A DNA stretch of 64,000 bases from DAOTXL01 sp034435455 (GTDB lineage Bacteria > Chloroflexota > Anaerolineae > JAAYZQ01), in the NCBI GenBank assembly GCA_034435455.1, contig DAOTXL010000080.1, positions 1-64,000 on the forward strand, written 5' to 3'. Below, in pieces: positions 51,589 through 60,291 of this stretch. Below the pieces are notes generated by a model, which was not told the DNA's origin, did no database searches, and was given only the letters and a program-made list of their open reading frames with translations. Each line of letters opens with the position of its first letter. Position 1 is the first letter of the stretch. Position numbers and translations under genes: made by a program.

Positions 51589-52938
51589 TCAACCCGAAAC
51601 AAGCTCAATAGAGGTGCCGCCCACGGCCTCCACCCGTCCGGCGATGGAGGCATGCACGTTGGCCCCCAGCTTGCCTTCCGGAATCCGGGCGAGGAGGTCC
51701 CCCACCGCCACCCGATCGCCGGCCCTCACCACCGGCTCGGCCGGTGCACCGGTGTGTTGCCGCAGGGGGATGCGCACCTGCGCCGGCCGGTAGTCGCCCT
51801 CGTCCAGGGGGCACACCTGGTGCTCCCACTCCCTCAACCCCAGGCGGGCGATGAGCCGTGTGGTGGGCACCAGGCGGTATTCCCGCATGGGATGGGGCTG
51901 CAGGTCGGTCCGCTTGTGGACCTGGTTGACCCACCCCTGCGCCCGCAATTCCTGCTTGATGGCGACGTAATACGACATGGGCGACAGTTCCAGCGGGCAG
52001 GCATACGCCTCGCACAGGCGGCACTCGCAGCACAGCACCGCCGCCGTCACCTTGTCGGCCGGGCGCGGCAGGCCATAGTGGATGGCCCGCATCACCTCGT
52101 GCGGCCTCAGGTTGTGGCCCAGCAGATAACGCGGGCACAGGTCGGTGCAGTCACGGCACTGGTCGCAGGTAGAGAGGCCGCGCCGCACCCACGACTGCCG
52201 TGACCGGGTCAGGGCCCGCACCACAGCGTTATCGCGGGGCAGCACCAGCAGCCCGCTGCTGGTCTTGGTCACCGGCTCGTCGAGGCTGGGGGCCACGCGG
52301 CCCATCATCGGCCCGCCGATCACCACCGCATAGTCGTCGGCGGTGCGCCCCGACCAGCGGGGTGGCTGCACACCGCCGGCCCAGGCCAGCACGTCCCGGA
52401 TGGCTGTGCCCACCGGCACCCACATCGTGACCGGCCGGGCCACCGCCCCGGCCACCGTCAGCAGGCGATGGGTCACAGGGGCACCCTTTTCGGCGCGGGC
52501 GATATTATATAGCGTCTGCACGTTCTGCACCAGGCAGCCGACCTGCAACGGCAGCCCGGTTTCCGGCACCAGCCGGCCGGTGGCCTCGTAGACCAGCACG
52601 AACTCGTCGCCGGCCGGGTAGCGGCTGTCCAGCAGGTGCAGGCTCAGGTCGGTCTGGCCGCCGATGGCCCGCCGCAGAGAGGCGATGGCCGCCCGATATT
52701 CTGTTTTCAGGGCCAGGATGCCCCGCGACGCGCCGGTGGCCTCCATAGCCAGCCGAACCCCGCGCACGATCTCGGCAGCGCGGCTCTCCATCAGCCGCTG
52801 ATCGCACTGCAGCAACGGGTCGCACTCGGCGCCGTTGGCGATGACGGTATCCACCCGGCTGGCCAGCTTGACGTGGGTGGGAAAGCCGGCACCACCCGCC
52901 CCGACCACGCCCGCCGCCCGCACTGCTTCGACGAGTAT
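51589..52938 (-). CDS. PduS/RnfC-like flavin Fe-S protein, likely ATA start
   Basis: 449 residues. RnfC-type nucleotide-binding start VRAAGVVGAGGAGFPTHVK, SLBB-like region, two ferredoxin motifs (CDQCRDCTDLCP and CCECRLCEAYACP), and a C-terminal lipoyl-like barrel. PduS reduces cobalamin and docks to PduT in propanediol shells. The only in-frame GTG (52923) lies inside the conserved start. Five codons upstream an ATA at 52938 has GGGAGG at ideal spacing and completes the family N-terminus (MLVEAVRAAG). AUA is probably the start codon, or an ATG was misread. Confidence 0.85.
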   Translation of the reverse strand: MLVEAVRAAGVVGAGGAGFPTHVKLASRVDTVIANGAECDPLLQCDQRLMESRAAEIVRGVRLAMEATGASRGILALKTEYRAAIASLRRAIGGQTDLSLHLLDSRYPAGDEFVLVYEATGRLVPETGLPLQVGCLVQNVQTLYNIARAEKGAPVTHRLLTVAGAVARPVTMWVPVGTAIRDVLAWAGGVQPPRWSGRTADDYAVVIGGPMMGRVAPSLDEPVTKTSSGLLVLPRDNAVVRALTRSRQSWVRRGLSTCDQCRDCTDLCPRYLLGHNLRPHEVMRAIHYGLPRPADKVTAAVLCCECRLCEAYACPLELSPMSYYVAIKQELRAQGWVNQVHKRTDLQPHPMREYRLVPTTRLIARLGLREWEHQVCPLDEGDYRPAQVRIPLRQHTGAPAEPVVRAGDRVAVGDLLARIPEGKLGANVHASIAGRVEAVGGTSIELVSG

Positions 52939-53020
52939 GGCTCACCTCCCGACCTGTGAATGGACCCATGATACCACCGTTTGGCGACCTTGGCAAATGA
53001 TCGGCGAATTGGAGATGGAA

Positions 53021-54139
53021 TCAGAGGGCAGTGGCCGGCGGCAACTCTCCCCGCCGCCGGCTGACCACCTGCCCAACGACGTGGCCAAGGGTGGGCAGGT
53101 GCAGGAGCATGTTGGCATAGCTGGCGTTGGCCATCGGGCAGGCACACTCGCCGGCAGCGATGCTGCGGCGCAGGCGGCGCAACTCCCCTGCCCGCTCAAA
53201 CCAGATGGGGCGCAGGTCATAGCCGGTCTGGCGCAGGTTGCCGACCGGCTCGGCGCGGACGCAGCAGGTCCACACATCGCCGTTGGGGGCCAGATGGCCA
53301 CTGGCCCAGCCGGCCTGGCAGGGGATCACCTGCCGCCGCTCCTGCAAAACGCGCCGGGCGAGCTGGTAGTAATGCGCCCGGAACGCCTGGGTCAGGCGGG
53401 CCAGCCCGTGGGCCGGGACCGCCTGCGCCCGGGCCGAGAGATAGTCGGCGAGGGGGGCGTATTCATCGGGGGGGGGGGTGATCTCCCAGCCGACAGTATC
53501 CAGCTCCACCCGCTCCTCGGCCACTTCGGTGATGTACGAGTCGGGCTGCAGGAACTCCAGCCCTTCGACAATGGCCCGCAGGCGGTGGGCGTTGAACCGG
53601 GAGACGACGGTGTGGATGCTGAGCAGCAGGTTCCGGTGCCGGGCCTGCAACCCTTTCAACGCCTGCCACGTCTCCAGGGCCCGCTGCCAGTTGCCCGGCA
53701 CGCCGCGAATGTCATCATGTTCCGCACCGATGCCATCCAGCGACAGGTTGAGGCCGATCTGCACCTGGGGGGCGGCGTGGCAGATCTGTTCCGTCCCGGC
53801 GACGACGCGGTCGGTCAGCAGGCCGTTGGTCGGGATGGTGATGACACCCGGCCGGCACAGTTCCGCCCCGGCGATGACCAGGTCGGCCAGGTCGGCGCGC
53901 AGGAACGGCTCGCCGCCGGTGAAGGTCAGGTAGAAAGGGGCATGGCCTAGCCGGGCAAAGACCTGGCGCCACTCCTGGGCGCTCATCTCCTCACCCGATC
54001 TACGCCATACGCCACAGGTCTTGCAGCGACTGTTGCAGCGAAAACTGACGCTGACCACCAGGCTGAAGGGCAGCAACTGCGGCCAACCCAGGTGGTAAAA
54101 GCTCCAATAGAACGGGAGTTTGGGAAGCAGTTCCAACAT
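53021..54139 (-). CDS. Radical SAM / SPASM protein
   Basis: 372 residues from the ATG at 54139. Radical SAM motif VSVSFRCNSRCKTCGVW (C-x3-C-x2-C), then GGEPFL. The C-terminal Cys-rich SPASM-like region (CQAGWASGHLAPNGDVWTCC, CACPMAN) binds extra clusters. Such proteins modify peptides or act on cofactors; no peptide substrate gene is seen. Its promoter lies 7 nt upstream, so the mRNA is probably leaderless. Confidence 0.85.
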   Translation of the reverse strand: MLELLPKLPFYWSFYHLGWPQLLPFSLVVSVSFRCNSRCKTCGVWRRSGEEMSAQEWRQVFARLGHAPFYLTFTGGEPFLRADLADLVIAGAELCRPGVITIPTNGLLTDRVVAGTEQICHAAPQVQIGLNLSLDGIGAEHDDIRGVPGNWQRALETWQALKGLQARHRNLLLSIHTVVSRFNAHRLRAIVEGLEFLQPDSYITEVAEERVELDTVGWEITPPPDEYAPLADYLSARAQAVPAHGLARLTQAFRAHYYQLARRVLQERRQVIPCQAGWASGHLAPNGDVWTCCVRAEPVGNLRQTGYDLRPIWFERAGELRRLRRSIAAGECACPMANASYANMLLHLPTLGHVVGQVVSRRRGELPPATAL

Positions 54140-54146
54140 GGCGCAG

Positions 54147-54175
54147 ATTCTACCACGCCGCTCCGGTTCTGTCAA
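54147..54175 (-). promoter_or_regulatory. Promoter giving a leaderless radical SAM mRNA
   Basis: TTGACA, 17-nt spacer, TAGAAT, then 7 nt to the ATG. No ribosome site fits between. Confidence 0.75.
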
Positions 54176-54220
54176 GCGGGCCAGGGCCGATCCAGAGCGT
54201 GGGAGCATATCCTGTTGCGG

Positions 54221-54250
54221 TTGGATCGGTCCGGGTAACTATGGTATAAT
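54221..54250 (+). promoter_or_regulatory. Promoter of the ZIP transporter
   Basis: TTGGAT, 18-nt spacer, TATAAT. A GGTGCG-G-CGCACC palindrome (54257-54269) lies at the expected start point and may be an operator. Confidence 0.6.
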
Positions 54251-54339
54251 CAGCCAGGTGCGGCGCACCCTATCCGGTTGCAGGTGCGCCCCATCCGGGT
54301 CGGAGGGGTACATCGTTTCAGCACATTGGGAGGGGAACC

Positions 54340-55155
54340 GTGGTCTCTATGTGGTTCGCAACGTTGAGTCCGGTGGTACAGGCCTTGCTGGCCAACTTGT
54401 TCACCTGGTTCCTGACCGCTGTGGGGGCCGGCATGGTCTTTTTGTTCAAAACGATAAACCGGCGGGTGCTGGACGGGATGTTGGGCTTTGCCGCCGGGGT
54501 GATGATCGCCGCCAGCTATTGGTCCCTGCTGGCCCCGGCCATCGAAATGGCAGAGGAATCGGGCGGGTCGGCCTGGGTTCCGGCCACGATCGGTTTTTTG
54601 TTGGGAGGGGCGTTTCTATGGGGTGTGGACCGCATCCTGCCCCACCTCCACCTGGGGCTGCCGAGGGAAGAGGCGGAGGGGATCAAGACCGGCTGGCAAC
54701 GGAGTGTGCTGCTGGTGTTGGCCATCACCCTGCACAATTTTCCAGAGGGCCTGGCGGTGGGGGTGGCCTTTGGGGCGGTGGCCGCCGGGCTGCCGGCTGC
54801 CTCGTTGGCCGGGGCCGTGGTGTTGGCGCTGGGCATCGGCATCCAAAACCTGCCAGAGGGCGCAGCCGTATCTGTCCCGCTGCGCCGCGAGGGGCTATCG
54901 CGGTTCAAAAGTTTCTGGTACGGGCAGTTGTCGGGCACGGTGGAGCCGCTGGCCGGTGTGCTGGGCGCCTCGGCGGTGTTGCTGATGCGGCCGTTGCTGC
55001 CCTACGCCCTGGCCTTTGCCGCCGGGGCCATGATCTTTGTCGTCGTCGAGGAGTTGATCCCGGAATCGCAACTGGAGAGCGGCACCAATATCGCCACCAT
55101 TGGGGCGCTGGCCGGCTTTGCGGTGATGATGACGCTGGACGTAGCCCTGGGGTAG
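54340..55155 (+). CDS. ZIP-family metal transporter
   Basis: 271 residues from a GTG, eight hydrophobic helices. Metal-binding helices IV and V carry HNFPEGLAVG and NLPEGAAVS; the His-rich loop HLHLG precedes them. It imports zinc or another divalent metal (ZupT-like, though substrate range is not readable). Confidence 0.9.
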   Translation: MVSMWFATLSPVVQALLANLFTWFLTAVGAGMVFLFKTINRRVLDGMLGFAAGVMIAASYWSLLAPAIEMAEESGGSAWVPATIGFLLGGAFLWGVDRILPHLHLGLPREEAEGIKTGWQRSVLLVLAITLHNFPEGLAVGVAFGAVAAGLPAASLAGAVVLALGIGIQNLPEGAAVSVPLRREGLSRFKSFWYGQLSGTVEPLAGVLGASAVLLMRPLLPYALAFAAGAMIFVVVEELIPESQLESGTNIATIGALAGFAVMMTLDVALG

Positions 55156-55308
55156 TGGCCGCAGTTCAGCGCAGCCACTTTTCCGGCATGGATTCCGATC
55201 TCCCCTGTACGGCGGCCAGAACTGTACCCGGGCAGCACCGGAAACGGAGGAGCGGTGGCTTCAGGCCAGGCAATCTTCCCCTGGACCTGTTGCAGGCCCT
55301 GGAAGCCC

Positions 55309-57498
55309 CTACGGCCGCACCTCGATGAAGCCCAGTTGCAGGAAATCGCCCAGGGGGTGGCCCTGTGTGTCGAACCATGGCAACCGCTCCCCCGTCGCCA
55401 GGTCATACATGCCGACGATGAGCCGATAGCGGCCCGGCGGGGCATCGGCGCGGATGGGGACCTCGAACCATTCGCCGATCAGGTCGCCGGGACGCCAGGT
55501 GGGGGTCGGACAGCCGCCATCGCACGGCAGACGGTCCACCTGACCGGCCTTGCGGTCGGCCTGGTCAATGGCCTGCACAAAGACCGTATACGACCGTTCC
55601 AGCGGCGAAAGCGCCTGCCAGCAGAGGGCCAGCGACACCCCCCCGCCGGGGCGGGCCACCCCCTCCTCGACCTGGGCGGCGATCAGTTCCACGCCATCCC
55701 CCAGCTTTTTCCGCTCCGGCGCCCCAGATAACCGTGCGGCCTCGAAGGGCCGGCCGGGCGGTGGATAGTAGTCCAGCCGCAGCGTGCCCACCTGAAAACG
55801 GGCTGCCGCCGGGTCTGTCTGCCCCGCACCGACGGTCCACACCGCATCGGGCCGGCCCGCGACCTGCTCCCTGGAGGGCACCCCCCACACCGGCAGGTGG
55901 CCGTCGTAGGCGTTCTGCCAGGCCTCGGTCAGCAGGGGATCGGTCAGGGCCACCCCTTCGCCGGGGCGCTCCATGCGGGCCAGGAGGCCGGCAGCCTGCG
56001 CCACATCGCCGCCCGGCGTGCAACACAGCAGTGAAACGGCCGCCGCCAGCCCCACCAGGGCCGGCAGGCCGCCTGCCAACCGGCCGGACCACCGCCCCCG
56101 CCAGGCTGCTCTCAAGGCCAACCCGGCCACGACAACCGTCAGCGACGAGACACCGACAGCCCCCAGCGCCGTCGCGGCTTGTAGATCGTTGCCGGCTGCG
56201 CCGAGGGCCCGCGCCCAGGCCAGGTCCAGGTTGGCCGGACGGAGGTAGGCCCACTGCCGCAACAGCGGGCTGTAAGCCGGGTCAAAGAGGGTGGCCGGAT
56301 GATAGAGGCCCAGCCGGGCATAGACCTCTTCCAGGTAGAGGTTAAAGTTGACGGCCACGCCCAGGACCTGAACGGCCAGGCTCAGCGCCGCCAGCGTCCC
56401 CAGGGCCAGGGCCAGGCTCCGACGGCGGGCAGCGGTCTCCAGCGCCGGGGCCAGGGGTAACACGGCGAAAGGCAGGATGGTCACCAGGAAGCGCGGGCCC
56501 CAACCGTGCCCGGCCCACCACAGATACCAGGGCGCATAAAAGGCGATGTGGCTCAACACCACGGCGGCGGCCAACAGCGCCTCGGCGCGATGACGGCGGT
56601 AGAAGGCCGGCCAGGCGGCCAGCGCCGCAAACAGGAGGGGATTGTACCACAACAGGCCCTTGCCGGGGCTGAGGGTCAACCCGTAGAAGCCCTCCAGGAA
56701 GGGGGTGGCAAACCGTTCCTCCGGCAGGTAGCCGGTGGTCAGCACGTTGCCAAAGCGGAGCCAGTTGTACCAGCCGCTCAGCGCCAGCGCGGTTAGCAGC
56801 GGCAGGCCGAACAGGATCGGGGGAAGAAGGCAGGCCCGCCGGTCGCGCCGGTGGCGGCGGTAGAGGTACACCACCAGCAGCAGGCCCAGGAACGGGGCAG
56901 CGATGGCGTTGTTCAGCCGGGCCAGCAGGGCCAGGCCCAGCCCCACCCCGGCCAGAAAAGGGCTGGCCCGGTCCCCCTTTTCGCCGTAGCCCAGCAAAAA
57001 GTAGGTGCAGGCCATCAGGCCCAGGCCGGCCAGCGGCTCGCTGAACAGGTAGCGGGCATAGGGCCAGGCCATCGTCGCCAGGCCAAAGGCCAGGGCTGTA
57101 CCCAGCGATACCCCCTGGCCATAGCGCAGCCGCCTTAGCACCCGGTAGACCAGCACCCCGGTCAGCGCGGTGACCAGCCCGTTGGTCAGCATGGCCGCCT
57201 GGACGTTGCCCATCCGCGCCGACCGGAGCGCCAGCCAGTACAGGGGCAGCGCCGCCAGCGTTGTGCCCGGCCCTTTGCGCGAATAGAGGTGCCCATCGGG
57301 GCCGAAGGAGCCCTGTTGCCGGTCCATCCAGCGCAGCAGCTCGATGTCCCACGCGCCCCGACGGGCCAGGCTGTCGGTGGCGGCCAACATGGCCATCTCG
57401 TCGCTGGAGTGATAGATGCCGCTTTGTGTCAGCAGGTAGATGCCCAGCAAAAAGGCCAGGAGGCAGAGGGTCAGAGGGCCGTCGCGGCGGTCTCTCAT
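55309..57498 (-). CDS. Membrane glycosyltransferase (GT39-like) with extracellular domain
   Basis: 729 residues from the ATG at 57498, overlapping the upstream stop as ATGA. About twelve membrane helices. The first loop holds the acidic SSDEMAMLAATDSL segment where polyprenol-dependent transferases have their catalytic Asp. After the last helix (about residue 530) comes a 200-residue soluble domain of beta type (SLALCWQALSPLERSYTVFVQAID, quoted in part). Likely transfers a sugar from a lipid donor on the outer face. Confidence 0.8.
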   Translation of the reverse strand: MRDRRDGPLTLCLLAFLLGIYLLTQSGIYHSSDEMAMLAATDSLARRGAWDIELLRWMDRQQGSFGPDGHLYSRKGPGTTLAALPLYWLALRSARMGNVQAAMLTNGLVTALTGVLVYRVLRRLRYGQGVSLGTALAFGLATMAWPYARYLFSEPLAGLGLMACTYFLLGYGEKGDRASPFLAGVGLGLALLARLNNAIAAPFLGLLLVVYLYRRHRRDRRACLLPPILFGLPLLTALALSGWYNWLRFGNVLTTGYLPEERFATPFLEGFYGLTLSPGKGLLWYNPLLFAALAAWPAFYRRHRAEALLAAAVVLSHIAFYAPWYLWWAGHGWGPRFLVTILPFAVLPLAPALETAARRRSLALALGTLAALSLAVQVLGVAVNFNLYLEEVYARLGLYHPATLFDPAYSPLLRQWAYLRPANLDLAWARALGAAGNDLQAATALGAVGVSSLTVVVAGLALRAAWRGRWSGRLAGGLPALVGLAAAVSLLCCTPGGDVAQAAGLLARMERPGEGVALTDPLLTEAWQNAYDGHLPVWGVPSREQVAGRPDAVWTVGAGQTDPAAARFQVGTLRLDYYPPPGRPFEAARLSGAPERKKLGDGVELIAAQVEEGVARPGGGVSLALCWQALSPLERSYTVFVQAIDQADRKAGQVDRLPCDGGCPTPTWRPGDLIGEWFEVPIRADAPPGRYRLIVGMYDLATGERLPWFDTQGHPLGDFLQLGFIEVRP

Positions 57499-59381
57499 CG
57501 CGTGTCCCATCCGGTCAGAAGCCAGCCGTCGAACTCGTGGCGGGCCAGGGGCGGATAGCGTTCGGCCAGCCAGGCGTGGAGGGGCGAGTCGGCAGGGGCG
57601 TAGAGCCAGGTCTGGGGGTAGCCCTTCACCGCTGCGGCCAGGCGCGGCTGCCAGGCGGGGAACCACCAGTCGGTCTGGACCGAGGTCACCTCGAAGCGAC
57701 GGTGGAGAAAGGGGTAGGCCGCGTCAAAGGCACCCTGCGCGCCGGCCGGCTCGTCGCCGCCGATGATCACCCGTGCCCCAGGGGCGGCCTCAGCCCTCAC
57801 AGCCTCGATCATCGGGCGATAGGGGCTGACGGCCAGGCGATTGTGGTAGTAGGCATCGCAGGCAAACGGGATGGCTACCAGGCCCACCACCGCCAGCAGG
57901 ACCGTCGCCCCCAGGCACAGCCGGCGGCTCAACCGGGCGGAGAGGGGCCGGCCCAGGGCCATGAACCCATACTCCACGGCCAGCAGGAGGAGCAGCCCGG
58001 TGCGGGCCAGCACTGCCCCGGTCAGCAGCCAGGGCCGGTCGGGCAGCAGGGTGAAATAGAGAGGGCTTTCGACCAGGTTGACGGCGCTGAGGAGCAGAGC
58101 ATAGGCCAGGCCCCGCAGCCCCGGCAGCAACAGCAGCACAAACGGCAACAACCACACCAGAAACTGCGGGCTGTAACCCTTGAGGTAGAGGGTCACCAGG
58201 TTCATCGTCAGCCCGGCAAAGGCTACCGCCCGGAAAGAGGACAGGGACAGGGGGCAGGAGGCAGAGGGCAGGAGGCAAGAAGTAACGGAGGGTCCTGTCT
58301 CCCGCATCCTGTCCCTGGCCGCCCACCAGAGGTAGAGGTAAACCAGTGCAAAACCGGCAGAAATCGGTGTCCAGGGGAGGGTAGTGGGATGCTGGAGTGC
58401 GCCGGCCTGCGTTGGGTCGAAGCGGTTGGCCCCGCCGGCCAGACCAAAGCCGGTAAAGCCCTCCAGCAACGCCCAGACCGTCTCCCACGAACTGCGCTTC
58501 AGATTGATGGTCCACGACAGGGCAAAGAGCTGGGGGTTGAGCAGGAAAAAAGGCAGGCTCACGGCAACGATGGTCAGCGCCGTGAGGCCCACCAGCCACA
58601 GCCGCCGTCGCCGGGTGGGTTCACGCCAGAAGGCAACCGGCACGACGAGGATGGGCCACAGCTTGACCAGAAAGCCCACCCCGGCAACAACCCCGCCGGC
58701 CAGGCCGCGCCGGCACAAGGTCAGATAGAGGGCCAGCAACAGGAAGGTCAGGCCGAACAGGTCGAACCAGCCGAGCATGATCAACAGCGGCACAAAGAGG
58801 AGACTGTAGGTCCAGGCGATGCGGAGGGCGACCTCCAGGCCGTAGAGACGTTTGCCGATCAGGTAGATCAAGGTCAGGTTGGCTGTGTCGGCCAGCAGGA
58901 AGAAGGTGCCCAGGAGCAGGTTGAACCAAAAGCCGGGCTCGCCCCAGTTGGGCAGGAGCAGGCTCAGGCGATAGATGCCGACCGGGATCCAGGGGAAGAG
59001 GGGCTGATACTCCATCCAATAGTGGACAGAAGGGTAAAAGCCTTGGGAAGCGTAGGAGGCCAGCAGCCGGTAGAAGGTGAAATCGGACAACGGGGTGATA
59101 TAGCCGCCGGGCCTGACCAGCAGCACCGCCATCAGCCGGAAGGCGACAAAGGCGAGGAGGAGGCCGGTAAAAGGGGGGGGCAAGGGCTGGGACGCTCGAG
59201 GCCGGGCGTTGGCCTGTTTTGGAAGGAGGAGGGCCTCTGGATCGCCGCAGGAGGGACCCCCGACCCCTTTCGGCGACGGCGCCCCGCCCTCTCCTTCGAC
59301 TCTGTGCTGCACGAGTCCCCCTCTTCCTTTCGAGACCCCGGTGCGACGCACCTGCAACGCGATTCGGGTCGGGAAAAGCAC
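57495..59381 (-). CDS. Membrane mannosyltransferase-like protein (GT87/DUF2029-like)
   Basis: Up to 628 residues. Helices begin near residue 71 (FTGLLLAFVAFRL); the loop SDFTFYRLLASYASQGFYPSVHYWMEYQPLFPW (quoted in part) is typical of DUF2029/GT87. The stretch GPSVTSCLLPSASCPLSLSS near 58240-58310 is low-complexity and looks like an inserted repeat. The first 70 residues from the GTG at 59381 are not conserved-looking, so the true start could be later. Coupled to the next glycosyltransferase. Confidence 0.72.
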   Translation of the reverse strand: MLFPTRIALQVRRTGVSKGRGGLVQHRVEGEGGAPSPKGVGGPSCGDPEALLLPKQANARPRASQPLPPPFTGLLLAFVAFRLMAVLLVRPGGYITPLSDFTFYRLLASYASQGFYPSVHYWMEYQPLFPWIPVGIYRLSLLLPNWGEPGFWFNLLLGTFFLLADTANLTLIYLIGKRLYGLEVALRIAWTYSLLFVPLLIMLGWFDLFGLTFLLLALYLTLCRRGLAGGVVAGVGFLVKLWPILVVPVAFWREPTRRRRLWLVGLTALTIVAVSLPFFLLNPQLFALSWTINLKRSSWETVWALLEGFTGFGLAGGANRFDPTQAGALQHPTTLPWTPISAGFALVYLYLWWAARDRMRETGPSVTSCLLPSASCPLSLSSFRAVAFAGLTMNLVTLYLKGYSPQFLVWLLPFVLLLLPGLRGLAYALLLSAVNLVESPLYFTLLPDRPWLLTGAVLARTGLLLLLAVEYGFMALGRPLSARLSRRLCLGATVLLAVVGLVAIPFACDAYYHNRLAVSPYRPMIEAVRAEAAPGARVIIGGDEPAGAQGAFDAAYPFLHRRFEVTSVQTDWWFPAWQPRLAAAVKGYPQTWLYAPADSPLHAWLAERYPPLARHEFDGWLLTGWDTR

Positions 59382-59388
59382 GCCCTCA

Positions 59389-59433
59389 TCACCCCCGATG
59401 GCCCACCGGGATGCGTCGCACCTTCCTTTCCAT
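59389..59433 (-). CDS. Possible leaderless 14-codon upstream ORF
   Basis: Encodes MERKVRRIPVGHRG. Its ATG is 6 nt after the TATAAT of the next entry, as in other leaderless starts here, and its stop is 7 nt before the glycosyltransferase GTG. It may be a leader peptide or chance. Confidence 0.35.
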   Translation of the reverse strand: MERKVRRIPVGHRG

Positions 59434-59439
59434 TGACCG

Positions 59440-59468
59440 ATTATACCCCAGAAGTCTCAGGAGAGCAA
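59440..59468 (-). promoter_or_regulatory. Promoter of the glycosyltransferase pair
   Basis: TTGCTC, 17-nt spacer, TATAAT on the minus strand. Downstream, GGTGCGACGCA (59340-59350) and TGCGTCGCACC (59412-59422) form an 11-bp inverted repeat in the leader. Confidence 0.65.
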
Positions 59469-59520
59469 ACAGGCCCACCCGGTCTGGGTGAAAGAAGAGA
59501 GGATGGGCGAGGAGGTGGCC

Positions 59521-59661
59521 ATGAAAATTGCGGTTCTGACCGATGCCGGGGTCACTGCCGGTCAGCATTTCGGACGGGCACGCTACGCGGGGGAGCTTCC
59601 AAGAAGCCTTCGGCGACCCTTCGCCAACGGGGTGTTTTCTTCCCGGATAGCCCGGCTTTAG
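59521..59661 (+). pseudogene. Truncated NifX/dinitrogenase cofactor-domain protein
   Basis: 46 residues with a perfect GAGGAGGT ribosome site. The start MKIAVLTDAGVTAGQHFGRARY matches the first 22 residues of the dinitrogenase iron-molybdenum cofactor family (normally about 110-130 residues); after that the sequence is unrelated. It runs into the 3' end of the response regulator gene. Most likely a remnant left by a deletion or rearrangement. Confidence 0.7.
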
Positions 59662-60020
59662 CGCCTGGTATTGCTGTCAATCAGGTCGAGCAGCCGCTCC
59701 AAAGTAAAGGGCTTGTGCAAATAGTGGCGGATGGCCGGATGGGAAGCCACGCTCTCCAGAGCAGGGGCGCCGTAGGCGGTCATCAGAATCACCGGCGTCC
59801 CAGGGTCCAGCATCCGGATCGCCTCGGCCAGGTCCAACCCGCTGAGGCCTGGCAGGAGCAGGTCCACGATAGCCAGGTCGAACGGGGCCTCCTGGAGTTG
59901 TTCCAGGGCCTCTAACGCGGAGCCGACCGCTTCGACCTGATACTGTTCCTGGGTAAGCACCTGTTTGATCAGGTGGCGGACGCTTGGTTCATCGTCAACG
60001 ACCAGGATCCGCTGTTCCAC
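59658..60020 (-). CDS. Single-domain response regulator
   Basis: 120 residues from a GTG with CAGGAGGAC upstream. ILVVDDEPS, phospho-acceptor Asp in AIVDLLLPGLSG, MTAYG and the Lys in LHKPF are present. No output domain. No kinase is adjacent, so it is an orphan, CheY- or Spo0F-like. Confidence 0.88.
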   Translation of the reverse strand: MEQRILVVDDEPSVRHLIKQVLTQEQYQVEAVGSALEALEQLQEAPFDLAIVDLLLPGLSGLDLAEAIRMLDPGTPVILMTAYGAPALESVASHPAIRHYLHKPFTLERLLDLIDSNTRR

Positions 60021-60182
60021 ACCCGTCCTCCTGACCGGCCGGGCAGAGCCATGCCGGTTGCCATCACCGTTTCGCCGGTGGCCCGGCAGATCCCTCCTCC
60101 CTGCCGCGCGGATGGCAAATTGGGGCCACAACAATCCCCGGCTGCCGGCTTGATGTTCGCGAGGGAGCAATTGCACCAAGCG

Positions 60183-60206
60183 AAATCGAAAGTGCGGTTT
60201 CGATTT
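60183..60206. repeat. Palindrome AAATCGAAA-N6-TTTCGATTT
   Basis: A perfect 9-bp inverted repeat between the divergent response regulator and rlmI. It could be an operator or a terminator. Confidence 0.55.
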
Positions 60207-60256
60207 TAGCAGGCAATGGGTTGGATGTCAAATCGGGGACGGGCAGACGAGCCTGT

Positions 60257-60285
60257 TTGGCAAAAGCCGGGGGCTGTGCTATACT
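60257..60285 (+). promoter_or_regulatory. Promoter giving a leaderless rlmI mRNA
   Basis: TTGGCA, 17-nt spacer, TATACT, then 6 nt to the ATG. Confidence 0.78.
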
Positions 60286-60291
60286 CACCCT

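Noticed and set aside
52939..53020. Cobalamin riboswitch before the PduS-like gene
   Set aside because: Only about 80 nt are available before the next gene and no B12-box sequence is seen.
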